A DNA stretch of 64,000 nucleotides from JADKHR01 sp041917295 (GTDB lineage Bacteria; Elusimicrobiota; Elusimicrobia; FEN-1173): assembly GCA_041917295.1 (NCBI GenBank), contig JAYRXX010000019.1, forward strand, positions 1 to 64,000. The letters are read 5' to 3'. Shown here one piece after another: positions 31,466-39,851 of the stretch. A model generated the notes under the pieces. That model saw nothing but the letters and a program-made list of their open reading frames with translations, was not told the DNA's origin and did no database searches. Position 1 is the first letter of the stretch; each line of letters opens with the position of its first letter. A program made the translations under genes and the position numbers.

Positions 31466-32619
31466 AAAATCGGCCCATTCCATTTGGACGGCCTTACCTC
31501 ACGGACGAAGACCGTTTGGCCGTTCTTGACGTTCTGAAAGGAGACGTTCTGGCTCACGGTTCCCAAGGAAAAGTATTCGAGAGCGAGTTTTCGTCTTTTT
31601 TGGGGGGAGGTTATTGCCTCGCGGTGAGTTCGGGCATGGCGGCCCTTCATTTGGCTTACCTCGAAATGGGTATTGGCCCCGGAGATGAGGTGGTTGTCCC
31701 CGCTCTCACCCATACGGCCACCGCCCACGCGGTTGAATTGGTGGGGGCTCGACCCGTGTTCGCTGATTGCCTGTCTAAGACAGGAAACATGGATGTTTCA
31801 ACCATTGAACCGCTCCTGACGTCCCGGACCAAGGCCATCGGATTGGTTCATTTCATCGGTTTCCCGTGCGACATGGGACCAATCTTGGCTCTTGCGCAAC
31901 GTCGGGGTCTGCGAATCGTCGAAGACTGCGCCATCGCTCTGGGAACGCGTTATGATGGCACCCATGTGGGACTCTTGGGTGATTCCGGTGCTTTCTCTTT
32001 TTATCCAGTGAAACACATGACAACAGGGGAAGGAGGAATGTTCGTAACTCGTCATGCGGATGTGGCCCGGCGCGTTCACTCTTGGCGGGCTTTTGGAGTG
32101 GACCGCTCGTTTAGCGAACGGACGGTTCCGGGGCTTTACGATGTAACGGAGCTGGGTCTTAATTACCGGATGAGCGATATCAGCGCGGCTTTAGGACGAA
32201 CGCAACTTCGACATTTGCCCAAATTCATTCAAACGCGCAAAATGTTGTATGCTCGACTCAGGTCCGGACTTGTCGGACGAACCGATATTCGCGTCATTGA
32301 AGATTCTCTCCCCACGGTTGATCACAGCCCGTACTGTCTGTCCGTCGTGCTAAAAGGCCGAGTTGCTGAGCGGCGGAATGATCTCTTGTTGAAGCTTAAA
32401 GCCCGAGGGATTGGGACCAGCGTGTATTACCCCCATCCACTCCCCCGCCTCACGTACTACAAAAAGAAATACGGGATAAGCCTCGAAACAACGCCCGCGG
32501 CGGCGGACATCAGTGACCATTCGGTGGCTCTTCCGGTCGGACCCCATTTGACGGAAAAAGACATGGACTGTGTGTCCGCCGAATTTCAGAAAGCACTGAC
32601 GGAGGTTGTGAATGAATGA
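31462..32619 (+). CDS. DegT/DnrJ/EryC1-family sugar aminotransferase
   Basis: A 385-residue PLP enzyme of the DegT family, which transfers an amino group to a keto-sugar. The PLP lysine is Lys184 in SFYPVKHMTTGEGG; FGRPYLTDEDRLAVLDVLKG, SSGMAALHLAYLEMGIGPGDEVVVPALTHTATAHAV and YRMSDISAALGRTQL are standard landmarks. I chose the GTG at 31462 with GAGAGG about 11 bases upstream, overlapping the oxidoreductase stop; a TTG three codons earlier is too close to that site. Acts presumably on the ketone made by the upstream oxidoreductase. Confidence 0.88.
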   Translation: MKNRPIPFGRPYLTDEDRLAVLDVLKGDVLAHGSQGKVFESEFSSFLGGGYCLAVSSGMAALHLAYLEMGIGPGDEVVVPALTHTATAHAVELVGARPVFADCLSKTGNMDVSTIEPLLTSRTKAIGLVHFIGFPCDMGPILALAQRRGLRIVEDCAIALGTRYDGTHVGLLGDSGAFSFYPVKHMTTGEGGMFVTRHADVARRVHSWRAFGVDRSFSERTVPGLYDVTELGLNYRMSDISAALGRTQLRHLPKFIQTRKMLYARLRSGLVGRTDIRVIEDSLPTVDHSPYCLSVVLKGRVAERRNDLLLKLKARGIGTSVYYPHPLPRLTYYKKKYGISLETTPAAADISDHSVALPVGPHLTEKDMDCVSAEFQKALTEVVNE

Positions 32620-33628
32620 CACAATGAAAGGACGACGCATACTCCTTCTGGGTGGCGCAGGATTTATTGGCCATCATTTGGCGCTCAGTTTGAAAGCAAA
32701 AGGCGCTGAAGTCCATGTGGTGGACGGGCTTCAGGTCAATAATCTCCTCTACTATTCTTCTCGGGATCACGAGGGACCCAATCGAGAGATGTACGTGAGC
32801 TTTATTAATGAACGGCTTCGTTTTCTTCAAGAGGCCAAAATCCCTCTGTGGGTCGAAGATTTGCGAGATTACCATTCCTTAGCGAAGACGTTTGACAAGA
32901 TCAAACCTCAGACCGTGGTGCATCTTGCCGCTGTGGCCCATGCGGGCAAGTCAAACAAGGACCCGTTCAGCACGTTCGATCACAGCCTCCGAACGCTGGA
33001 GAACGCCCTGGACTGCAGCCGAGGGCAGGTGGAGCATTTTGTTTTTTTCTCATCCAGCATGGTTTATGGAAACTTTCTTACCCCGGAAGTGTCCGAAGAA
33101 CACCCTCTGAACTCCATCGGTATCTACGGGGCTCTGAAGGTGGCGGGTGAAAAGATGGTGGTCGCTTACAACCAAGTCTTCAGTTTGCCTTACACCATTA
33201 TCCGTCCGTCCGCCCTGTACGGAGAACGATGCGTTAGCCGCCGCGTGGGCCAAGTATTCATTGAAAGCGCTTTGGCGGGGAAACCGCTTCGCGTCGATGG
33301 CGACGGCGCGGAAAGGTTGGATTTTACATACATCGGCGACCTTATCCAGGGGACGGAGCGCGTCCTCACGCACGCGGCCGCTCGCAATGAAACATTTAAT
33401 ATTACTTTCGGGCAATCTCGCAGCGTTAAGGATTTGATTGAGATTGTTCGGAACGTGTTTCCCGATATGAAAGTGGAACGTGTGGAGCGGGATAGTTTGA
33501 TGCCGTTTCGAGGCACGTTGAATATTGAAAAAGCAAGGCGCCTCCTAGATTACGCGCCAGCCTTCCCCATCGAAATGGGATTTCGGCGTTACATCGATTG
33601 GTATCGACAACGTCCCGGCCTTTCATGA
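32612..33628 (+). CDS. NAD-dependent epimerase/dehydratase (extended SDR)
   Basis: A 338-residue extended short-chain dehydrogenase. NAD motif GGAGFIGHH (residues ~14-22), VVHLAAVAHAGKSNKDP, FFSSSMVYG with the catalytic Ser/Thr region, and the YxxxK pair in IYGALKVAGEKM. Substrate loop RPSALYGERCVSRRVGQVFIESAL. Such enzymes do C4 epimerisation or 4,6-dehydration of nucleotide sugars. An insertion after strand 2 (NNLLYYSSRDHEGPNREMYV) is unusual. Preceded by GGAGGTTGTG and overlapping the aminotransferase by 8 bases. Confidence 0.85.
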   Translation: MNDTMKGRRILLLGGAGFIGHHLALSLKAKGAEVHVVDGLQVNNLLYYSSRDHEGPNREMYVSFINERLRFLQEAKIPLWVEDLRDYHSLAKTFDKIKPQTVVHLAAVAHAGKSNKDPFSTFDHSLRTLENALDCSRGQVEHFVFFSSSMVYGNFLTPEVSEEHPLNSIGIYGALKVAGEKMVVAYNQVFSLPYTIIRPSALYGERCVSRRVGQVFIESALAGKPLRVDGDGAERLDFTYIGDLIQGTERVLTHAAARNETFNITFGQSRSVKDLIEIVRNVFPDMKVERVERDSLMPFRGTLNIEKARRLLDYAPAFPIEMGFRRYIDWYRQRPGLS

Positions 33629-34608
33629 AATCAAAGAAGCCCTTCCCCACGAAACTTCGTATTCTCTTTGCGGGCCACAAAGAGCGGGGGCGGGCATGCT
33701 TGGAGGCACTGATGCGGGACGGATGGCCCATCGTTGGTGTGCTGGCCCACCCGGAAGAAGAGGGTGAGGGGAGCCTTCTCTCCCTGGTGTTCGATCGTCC
33801 TTTCCCCATCCTGGCCCCCGTTAACGTTAATGAACCGACGGTCCTGCAGTGGGTTCGAGAACGGCATCCCGATGTTATTGTAATGGCGGGGTATGGACAA
33901 ATTCTCCAAGACGAACTGTTGGCTATTCCACGTCGGGGGGTCGTAAACTTGCATGGGGGCCTCTTGCCGTCCCACCGTGGGTCTTCTCCTATGAACTGGG
34001 CCCTTTTGCGAGGAGAAAAAGAATACGGGATCACTGCCATTCAGGCGGACTTGGGGGTGGACACCGGGGTTATTCTTGGAGAACGTCGGTTCCCCATTCA
34101 TGAGAACGACACCATTGTTGACATGCAGTCGAAGGCCAATAAGGCGTTCCCTCTCCTTCTTCTCAACGTCTTGCAACGGCTCGCTGAAAATAAAAACCGG
34201 CGGCACAAACAGAGAGAATCCACAGCTCAATATTTTCCAAGGCGGTTTCCCGAAGACGGTGCGATATTGTGGGACCAATACAGCGCTAAAGAAATCCACA
34301 ATCGAATTCGTGCGTTGACCGGACCCTATCCGAACGCGTTCACTTATTTTGGATCGCGTCGTATTCGTCTGCTTCGGTCTGTTCTGAGGCACCGTCCTTT
34401 TTTTGGGGAACCGGGGCGCGTTTACCAAAACGATGGTAAAAAGATATTGGTTTGCGCACGAGATCGATGCCTCTGGATTACGGAAGCTGTTTTTGACGAA
34501 GATGGAAGGGAGGTTTGGCCGGAAGTCAAACGATACAGTCGATTGGCGACGATACAGGAAGCGGCTTTGGCGTGGTGGGCGCGCTCGTCGGACGAGGGGG
34601 GCCTGTGA
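33625..34608 (+). CDS. Sugar N-formyltransferase
   Basis: A 327-residue enzyme of the methionyl-tRNA formyltransferase fold. The catalytic triad fits: Asn108 and His110 in VVNLHGGLLPSHRGSSPMNW, and Asp146 in GVDTGVILGE; the same numbers as in E. coli Fmt by my count. The C-terminal part (~205-327) is OB-like but diverged. Given its location between a sugar epimerase and a NeuB synthase, it more likely formylates an amino sugar with N10-formyl-THF, as WbkC, VioF and FdtF do, than initiator tRNA. ATG overlaps the upstream stop. Confidence 0.85.
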   Translation: MKSKKPFPTKLRILFAGHKERGRACLEALMRDGWPIVGVLAHPEEEGEGSLLSLVFDRPFPILAPVNVNEPTVLQWVRERHPDVIVMAGYGQILQDELLAIPRRGVVNLHGGLLPSHRGSSPMNWALLRGEKEYGITAIQADLGVDTGVILGERRFPIHENDTIVDMQSKANKAFPLLLLNVLQRLAENKNRRHKQRESTAQYFPRRFPEDGAILWDQYSAKEIHNRIRALTGPYPNAFTYFGSRRIRLLRSVLRHRPFFGEPGRVYQNDGKKILVCARDRCLWITEAVFDEDGREVWPEVKRYSRLATIQEAALAWWARSSDEGGL

Positions 34609-35642
34609 AACTGGGCCACTGTGATACCCAAGAACGGGTTTTGATTGTGGCGGAAATTGGGAACAATCACGAAGGGAATCCGGCCGTGGCTCGAAAATTG
34701 ATCGATCGGGCCGCCGATTGTGGCGTCGATGCCGTCAAATTTCAAACGTATAAGACCGAGCGGTTTGTCAGGCCGACCGACCCAGACCGGTTCGCGCGAC
34801 TAAAATCATTTGAGTTGACTGTGAATCAATGGGATTTGTTTTCCAAGCAGGTCCGCGCTGCTGGACTGCTGTTTCTTTCAACACCTTTGGATTTGGAAAG
34901 CGTGGGAATTCTTCGCGATTTGGTGGATGGGTTTAAGATTGCTTCGGGTGATCTGACCTTCTATCCCTTGCTGGAGCAAGTGGCGACTACGGCAAAACCG
35001 GTAATTCTCTCTTCGGGATTGGGGAATTTGACCCTGATTCAAACAGCTCTCACAAAAATTCAAGAGGTGTGGAACAAACACAAACAAGACTGTGAAATCG
35101 CGGTGTTGCATTGCGTAAGCGCCTACCCTCCCCCTCTGGAGGAGGCCAATCTACTTTCCATTCCGTATCTGGCAAACCATTTGCCATGCCCTGTTGGGTA
35201 TTCTGACCATATCCCGGGTATTGAGGCGGCGGTGGCCGCGGTTGCCATCGGGGCTCGAATTATTGAAAAGCATTTTACCTTGGATAAAAACTATTCGGCG
35301 TTTCGCGATCACAGCCTTTCGGCTGACCCATCGGATATGAAAGAGTTAGTTCGTCGAGTGAGGGATGTGGAAAGAATGCGTGGATTCCCTACAAAACACA
35401 CCCAACCTTCTGAGGTGGGATCGGTGTTGGCTTTTCGCCGTTCCATTGCGGCGTCGCGGGACCTTCAAAAAGGCCATCCCTTGGCATGGGGGGATTTGAC
35501 GTGGCTTCGTCCCGGGGGCGGATTGGAACCGGGTCAAGAGCCTCGTTTGCTGGGCCGGCGTCTACTGCGGGAGGTAAAAGGCGGCGAATGGCTGAGTTTG
35601 GCCGATGTGGATACAATTGAAGAAAAACGAGGGGGATTCTGA
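34605..35642 (+). CDS. NeuB-family nonulosonic acid synthase
   Basis: A 345-residue synthase that condenses phosphoenolpyruvate with an N-acyl hexosamine to make a 9-carbon acidic sugar. The TIM barrel has VAEIGNNHEGNPAVARKLIDRAADCGVDAVKFQTYK, FLSTPLDLESV, FKIASGDLTFYPLL and HCVSAYPPPLEEANLLSI, with metal-binding GYSDHIPG and EKHFTLDK. A C-terminal SAF (antifreeze-like) domain begins near residue 285 (RRSIAASRDLQKGHPLAWGDL). PseI, LegI, SpsE and NeuB cannot be told apart by eye. GTG start overlapping the formyltransferase. Confidence 0.85.
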   Translation: MKLGHCDTQERVLIVAEIGNNHEGNPAVARKLIDRAADCGVDAVKFQTYKTERFVRPTDPDRFARLKSFELTVNQWDLFSKQVRAAGLLFLSTPLDLESVGILRDLVDGFKIASGDLTFYPLLEQVATTAKPVILSSGLGNLTLIQTALTKIQEVWNKHKQDCEIAVLHCVSAYPPPLEEANLLSIPYLANHLPCPVGYSDHIPGIEAAVAAVAIGARIIEKHFTLDKNYSAFRDHSLSADPSDMKELVRRVRDVERMRGFPTKHTQPSEVGSVLAFRRSIAASRDLQKGHPLAWGDLTWLRPGGGLEPGQEPRLLGRRLLREVKGGEWLSLADVDTIEEKRGGF

Positions 35643-35643
35643 T

Positions 35644-37476
35644 ATGTGTGGGATCGCGGGGTACGTCGGAACAAGCGAAATTGCCCCCAATCGGTTGGAA
35701 GAATGCTTGCGCCGAATGGGTCGGCGGGGACCTGACCATGCGGCATGGAAGCACTGGAAAGCTGATGGGAACCGGGAAGTTTATTTTTTGCATTCCCGGT
35801 TGAGCATCATCGATCTGGATCCGCGCGCCAATCAACCCTTTGTACGTGGCCCCCACTGTATCATCACCAATGGCGAACTGTACAACTATCTCGAAATCCG
35901 CCGGGATATGGAGGCTCGAGGAGAAAAATTTGGCACCACGTCCGACACGGAAGTGCTTTTGGCCGCGCTGGCGGTGAATGGTTCCGCGGCGCTTGACCAA
36001 TTTGAGGGAATGTGGGCTTTTGCGGTGTTTGATGAGAACGATGGTTCACTGACTCTTTGCAGAGATCGTTTCGGTGAAAAACCATTATGGATCCACCGCG
36101 ATAACACCGGGATCTACTTTGGATCTGAAATTAAATTTATTTCGGCGCTAACGGGTCGGACACCTCGTGTTCGGCGAGACCAGGTCTTCCGCTACCTGGT
36201 GAACGGTTACAAATCACTGTACAAGAAGAACGGGGGATTTTTTGAAGATTTCGTTGAGCTTCCGCCCGCCAGCATCCTCCGTATCGACAAAGAGGGGGGA
36301 GAAACATTAGACCGCTACTGGAATCCCCGGTGTAGGCCCGATGACGCGCTTTCTTATGCGGACGCGGTCGAAGGCGTTCGCCGGCGCTTGATCCGCTCCG
36401 TGGAACTTCGCTTACGGGCCGACGTGCCGCTCGCGTTTTGCATGAGCGGGGGGGTCGATTCCAATTCTCTTATCTCTGTTGCCAAAAGGGTTTTGAATCG
36501 GGATGTGCACGGATTTACCATAGCGAATACGGATTCGCGGTATGAAGAACAGGATTTGGTGGATCACGCCGTGAGAGAACTCGGTTTGCGCCACACGTCA
36601 ATCCCCATTCGATCGGAGGGATTTTTGGAAGATCTTCGTGTTTTGGTCCGCCAACACGACGCCCCCGTTTTCACCATCACGTATTTTGCTCATTGGCGAC
36701 TCATGGAAAGCATTGCGAAGGATGGCTACCGCATTTCTGTTTCGGGGACCGCGGCCGACGAGCTGTTTTCAGGTTATTTTGATCATCACTTGGCCTATCT
36801 CTACGAAGTAAGACGGGACCCGTCGCGTCACGCAAACGCCAAGGAGGAATGGAGAAAAGAGGTTCAACCGTATGTGCGGAACCCATTCTTGAAAGACCCC
36901 GATCTGTTTCTTCGAGATCCGGGTTTCCGCGATCATATTTTTCTGGACGCGGATCAGTTTTCGCTTTTTTTAAAAAAACCATGGCGGGAAACGTTTCAGG
37001 AAGAACAGTATAGCGGCGACTTGCTACGCAATCGAATGTTAAACGAGCTGTTCCATGAGAACGTGCCCGTGATCCTTCATGAGGATGATTTAAACGCGAT
37101 GTATTTTTCCATCGAAAATCGATCTCCCTTTTTGGACCGGGACCTCTTTGAATTTGCTTTCCAAATCCCCACGTGTCATTTGGTTCGGGCGGGGCGCGCG
37201 AAAGCTCTTTTGCGGGACGCCATGCGAGGTCTTGTTCCCGATCGAATTCGGACCAACCCGCGCAAGGTCGGGTTTAACGCTCCGGTGTACGATTTTTTGA
37301 ATGTCTCGGACGTGACGGTGCGTCAAACTCTCTTGGGGGAAAGTCCCATTTACGATTTCGTTCGAAAAGAAAAGATTGCCGATCTCATCGCAAAGCCGGA
37401 CCTGCCCAACAGCGAGAGCAAATTTCTTTTTTACTTTGTTAGCGCCAAGATGTTCCTTGAGGAGTTTGACCGATGA
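35644..37476 (+). CDS. asnB: Asparagine synthetase B-like glutamine amidotransferase
   Basis: A 610-residue two-domain enzyme. N-terminal class II glutaminase with Cys2 as nucleophile (MCGIAGYVG), RRGPDH, SRLSIIDL and NGELYNY. The synthetase domain has the PP-loop SGGVDS at 268-273 and SGTAADELFSGYFDHH. Both halves look intact. AsnB makes asparagine from aspartate and glutamine; homologues in sugar clusters may amidate sugar uronates or supply ammonia. Its end overlaps the WbpG-type amidotransferase by 4 bases, suggesting functional pairing. CGAGGGGGATTCTGAT precedes the ATG. Confidence 0.85.
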   Translation: MCGIAGYVGTSEIAPNRLEECLRRMGRRGPDHAAWKHWKADGNREVYFLHSRLSIIDLDPRANQPFVRGPHCIITNGELYNYLEIRRDMEARGEKFGTTSDTEVLLAALAVNGSAALDQFEGMWAFAVFDENDGSLTLCRDRFGEKPLWIHRDNTGIYFGSEIKFISALTGRTPRVRRDQVFRYLVNGYKSLYKKNGGFFEDFVELPPASILRIDKEGGETLDRYWNPRCRPDDALSYADAVEGVRRRLIRSVELRLRADVPLAFCMSGGVDSNSLISVAKRVLNRDVHGFTIANTDSRYEEQDLVDHAVRELGLRHTSIPIRSEGFLEDLRVLVRQHDAPVFTITYFAHWRLMESIAKDGYRISVSGTAADELFSGYFDHHLAYLYEVRRDPSRHANAKEEWRKEVQPYVRNPFLKDPDLFLRDPGFRDHIFLDADQFSLFLKKPWRETFQEEQYSGDLLRNRMLNELFHENVPVILHEDDLNAMYFSIENRSPFLDRDLFEFAFQIPTCHLVRAGRAKALLRDAMRGLVPDRIRTNPRKVGFNAPVYDFLNVSDVTVRQTLLGESPIYDFVRKEKIADLIAKPDLPNSESKFLFYFVSAKMFLEEFDR

Positions 37477-38588
37477 CTTATTGCCGGCTTTGCGTCACGC
37501 CTTCCACGCGCCCCAACGTTATCATCGGGCCGGATGGTGTTTGCAGCGCTTGTCGAACCGCGGCTTCTCGGGTTCGCATCGACTGGGACAAACGTCGGGA
37601 AGCGCTCGGGGAGGTCGTTCGTCGAGCGAAAGATCGAAGCGAGGGCTATGACTGCTTGATCCCGGTGAGCGGTGGAAAGGACAGCACCTGGCAGGTGGTC
37701 CAGTGTCTGGAGTTGGGGTTGAAACCCCTCGCCGTTTCTTGGAAGCCCCCGTCCCGGACGGAAATCGGGCTAAAAAATCTAACGAATCTCATCGGTTTGG
37801 GGGTGGACCATATCGATTATCAAATCAACCCGATTGTTGAACGTCGATTTTTGTTGAAAGCGCTGACGCGTTTTGGATCCACGGCCATACCCATGCACTT
37901 AGCGATGTTCCAAATGATTCCACGTCTGGCTGTTCGTTTTCGAATACCGTTGATAGTGTGGGGGGAAAATTCCGCTTTCGAATATGCGGGGGAGGAGGAC
38001 GAACGAACTGGATTTCGGATGGATGAGGTGTGGTTTAATCGGTTTGGCGTCACTCACGGGACCACGGCCAAGGATTGGATCGACAAAGGCCTTTCGGAAA
38101 AAGACTTGACTCCGTATTTCGGTCCCCGCCGCGAAGAACTGGAAGAGCGGGGTGTCACGGCGATATTTCTCGGGTATTACCTGCCGTGGGATCCTGAAAC
38201 AAGTCTTCGTGTGGCCCAGGCTCATGGTTTTCAACCCAGGCCGGAGGGGCCCAAGACGGGTTACTACAATTACGCGGACATTGATGATGATTTTATTTCA
38301 ATCCACCATTTTTTGAAATGGTACAAATTTGGATTTACTCGGTCCTACGATAACCTTTCGCTGGAAATTCGGATGGGCCGAATGACGCGTCCCCAAGCGA
38401 TGGAATGGCTTCGCCGCAGGGGGGATGAGACACCATGGAAGGACATTGATGTATTTTGTCGGTTCGTGGGCATTTCCCAAGATCGATTTTTGGAGATCAT
38501 TGAACCTTTCCGCAACCGAAAGATTTGGATGTACAAAAACGGACGTTGGTGTCTGGATGGGTTTCTAATTCCGGATTGGAAATGGTGA
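37473..38588 (+). CDS. wbpG: N-acetyl sugar amidotransferase (WbpG/PseA family)
   Basis: A 371-residue protein with an N-terminal zinc-like set (CRLCVTPSTRP and CSACRTA), a PP-loop SGGKDS at residues 66-71, and family markers NLIGLGVDHIDYQINP, IPLIVWGENSAFEYAGEEDERTG and GYYLPWDPETSLRVAQAHGF. WbpG converts an acetamido group of a sugar to acetamidino, using ammonia made by HisH/HisF-like partners. No such hisH or hisF gene is within the window; the AsnB-like protein just upstream is the only visible glutaminase. Confidence 0.88.
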   Translation: MTYCRLCVTPSTRPNVIIGPDGVCSACRTAASRVRIDWDKRREALGEVVRRAKDRSEGYDCLIPVSGGKDSTWQVVQCLELGLKPLAVSWKPPSRTEIGLKNLTNLIGLGVDHIDYQINPIVERRFLLKALTRFGSTAIPMHLAMFQMIPRLAVRFRIPLIVWGENSAFEYAGEEDERTGFRMDEVWFNRFGVTHGTTAKDWIDKGLSEKDLTPYFGPRREELEERGVTAIFLGYYLPWDPETSLRVAQAHGFQPRPEGPKTGYYNYADIDDDFISIHHFLKWYKFGFTRSYDNLSLEIRMGRMTRPQAMEWLRRRGDETPWKDIDVFCRFVGISQDRFLEIIEPFRNRKIWMYKNGRWCLDGFLIPDWKW

Positions 38589-38598
38589 CGGAGATAAA

Positions 38599-38979
38599 AT
38601 GGAAATTAATTTTATAGATCCTCCCCGCGAGTTTTGTGTGGGTCTTGGGGGAACGATCCGGATGAAGGACTGCGCGCATATTTTCCTTGGAAACGACGAG
38701 CAAGTGACGTTGAAGACCGAATCGGGGGCCGAATACGACTTGGCCAGAAAATCCTGGGGATTTTACGCGACTCCGTCCCTGAACGGGCGACTTGACCATT
38801 TTGGGTTGCGCGCGGTCCTTGTCAAAAGTTCTGCGGGCAAATACTTCATTTTTTTGGTGGAGCGAGGGAAGGAAGTTGGGTTTATTGATTATCTTTCCAT
38901 GGAAAAACACCGTGTGGTGGTGTGGTTGGATTCCACGGAAGCTCTTGAATCTGTGGAAACGCGATTGGGACCCTCGTGA
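38599..38979 (+). CDS. Uncharacterised 126-residue protein next to wbpG
   Basis: A small soluble protein: MEINFIDPPREFCVG, DCAHIFLGNDEQVTLKTESG, KSWGFYATPSLNGRLDHFGL and KYFIFLVERGKEVGFIDYLS. It looks mostly beta with a helix at the end; no signal peptide, membrane segment or catalytic motif. I have a vague memory of similar proteins beside WbpG/PseA genes elsewhere but cannot verify it. It starts 10 bases after wbpG and overlaps the methyltransferase downstream, so it is probably expressed with both. Could be an accessory of amidotransfer. GTGACGGAGATAAA provides the ribosome-binding site. Confidence 0.75.
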   Translation: MEINFIDPPREFCVGLGGTIRMKDCAHIFLGNDEQVTLKTESGAEYDLARKSWGFYATPSLNGRLDHFGLRAVLVKSSAGKYFIFLVERGKEVGFIDYLSMEKHRVVVWLDSTEALESVETRLGPS

Positions 38980-39851
38980 TCAAGCCAACGCAACGCTGTT
39001 TCTGCGGAAACCGGCGATTCCGGCGGATGAGAGTGTTTCTTAAACCTCCGGTGGGGGAACCCAGCTACGTTTCTCTGAAAGCGGTCATATACCGACGAGA
39101 AATATGGTGTTGTTCCACTTGCGGGCATTACCGGGCCATCCACGACCTTCCATTGCGGCGCCTCTACAACAAGAATTACGCCGATGTCGCTCACGGAGGG
39201 GGTCGGATGAAAGAACGATTTGATCAAATCATGTCCTTGTCTAAATCGGTCTCTGATAATTTTGGGAGAGTGAACCGAGTCGTCAGTTTTGCGCGGGAGC
39301 GTGGTTTGGCCCGCGCCCCCGCGATTTTGGATGTGGGCTCCGGACTATGCGTTTTTCTTGCGGTGATAAAAAAGTTTGGCTGGCGATGCACCGCTCTGGA
39401 CCCGGACCCTCGCGCTGTTCATCACGCCAAACAAGTAGCGAAAGTCAACGCTCGTTGCGGGGATTTTCGTCATTGGGTTTCAAAACGACTCTTTAATGTG
39501 ATCTCTTTCAACAAGGTTCTTGAGCATGTTGTGGACCCCGTGATCATGCTACGTAAAGCTCGAACAATGTTGCGTCCCGGGGGATTTGTTTATATAGAGG
39601 TTCCCGATGGGGAATCAGCCGTTCAAGAGGGATTCCACCGGGAAGAGTTTTTTGTGGATCATTGGCACGTGTTCTCTGCTTCCTCGTTGGCTTTGATGGG
39701 GAGCCGTTCGGGTCTGGGAATTTCACTTCTCAAGAGGATTCGGGAGCCGAGTGGAAAGTTCACTCTGTGTGCGTTTTTGGACCCGCAAGACGTGGTTTCT
39801 GTTGCTCGTATTGGTGCGACAACCGACCAATCAACAAGGGGATTTCAATGA
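38976..39851 (+). CDS. SAM methyltransferase with N-terminal zinc-ribbon
   Basis: A 291-residue class I methyltransferase starting at GTG. The N-terminus has CFCGNRRF and, after about 30 residues, CCSTCGHYR, a probable zinc knuckle, then YNKNYADV. The SAM fold follows: ILDVGSGLCVFLAVIK (motif I, ~residue 112), ALDPDP, NVISFNKVLEHVVDPVIML and LRPGGFVYIEVPDG. The zinc-plus-methyltransferase layout resembles sugar C- or O-methyltransferases of polysaccharide clusters. Target unknown. Confidence 0.8.
   Translation: MIKPTQRCFCGNRRFRRMRVFLKPPVGEPSYVSLKAVIYRREIWCCSTCGHYRAIHDLPLRRLYNKNYADVAHGGGRMKERFDQIMSLSKSVSDNFGRVNRVVSFARERGLARAPAILDVGSGLCVFLAVIKKFGWRCTALDPDPRAVHHAKQVAKVNARCGDFRHWVSKRLFNVISFNKVLEHVVDPVIMLRKARTMLRPGGFVYIEVPDGESAVQEGFHREEFFVDHWHVFSASSLALMGSRSGLGISLLKRIREPSGKFTLCAFLDPQDVVSVARIGATTDQSTRGFQ

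Noticed and set aside
33625..34608. Housekeeping methionyl-tRNA formyltransferase (fmt)
   Set aside because: The catalytic triad fits, but the context is a sugar operon and no def or rsmB neighbour is present; sugar N-formyltransferase is more likely.
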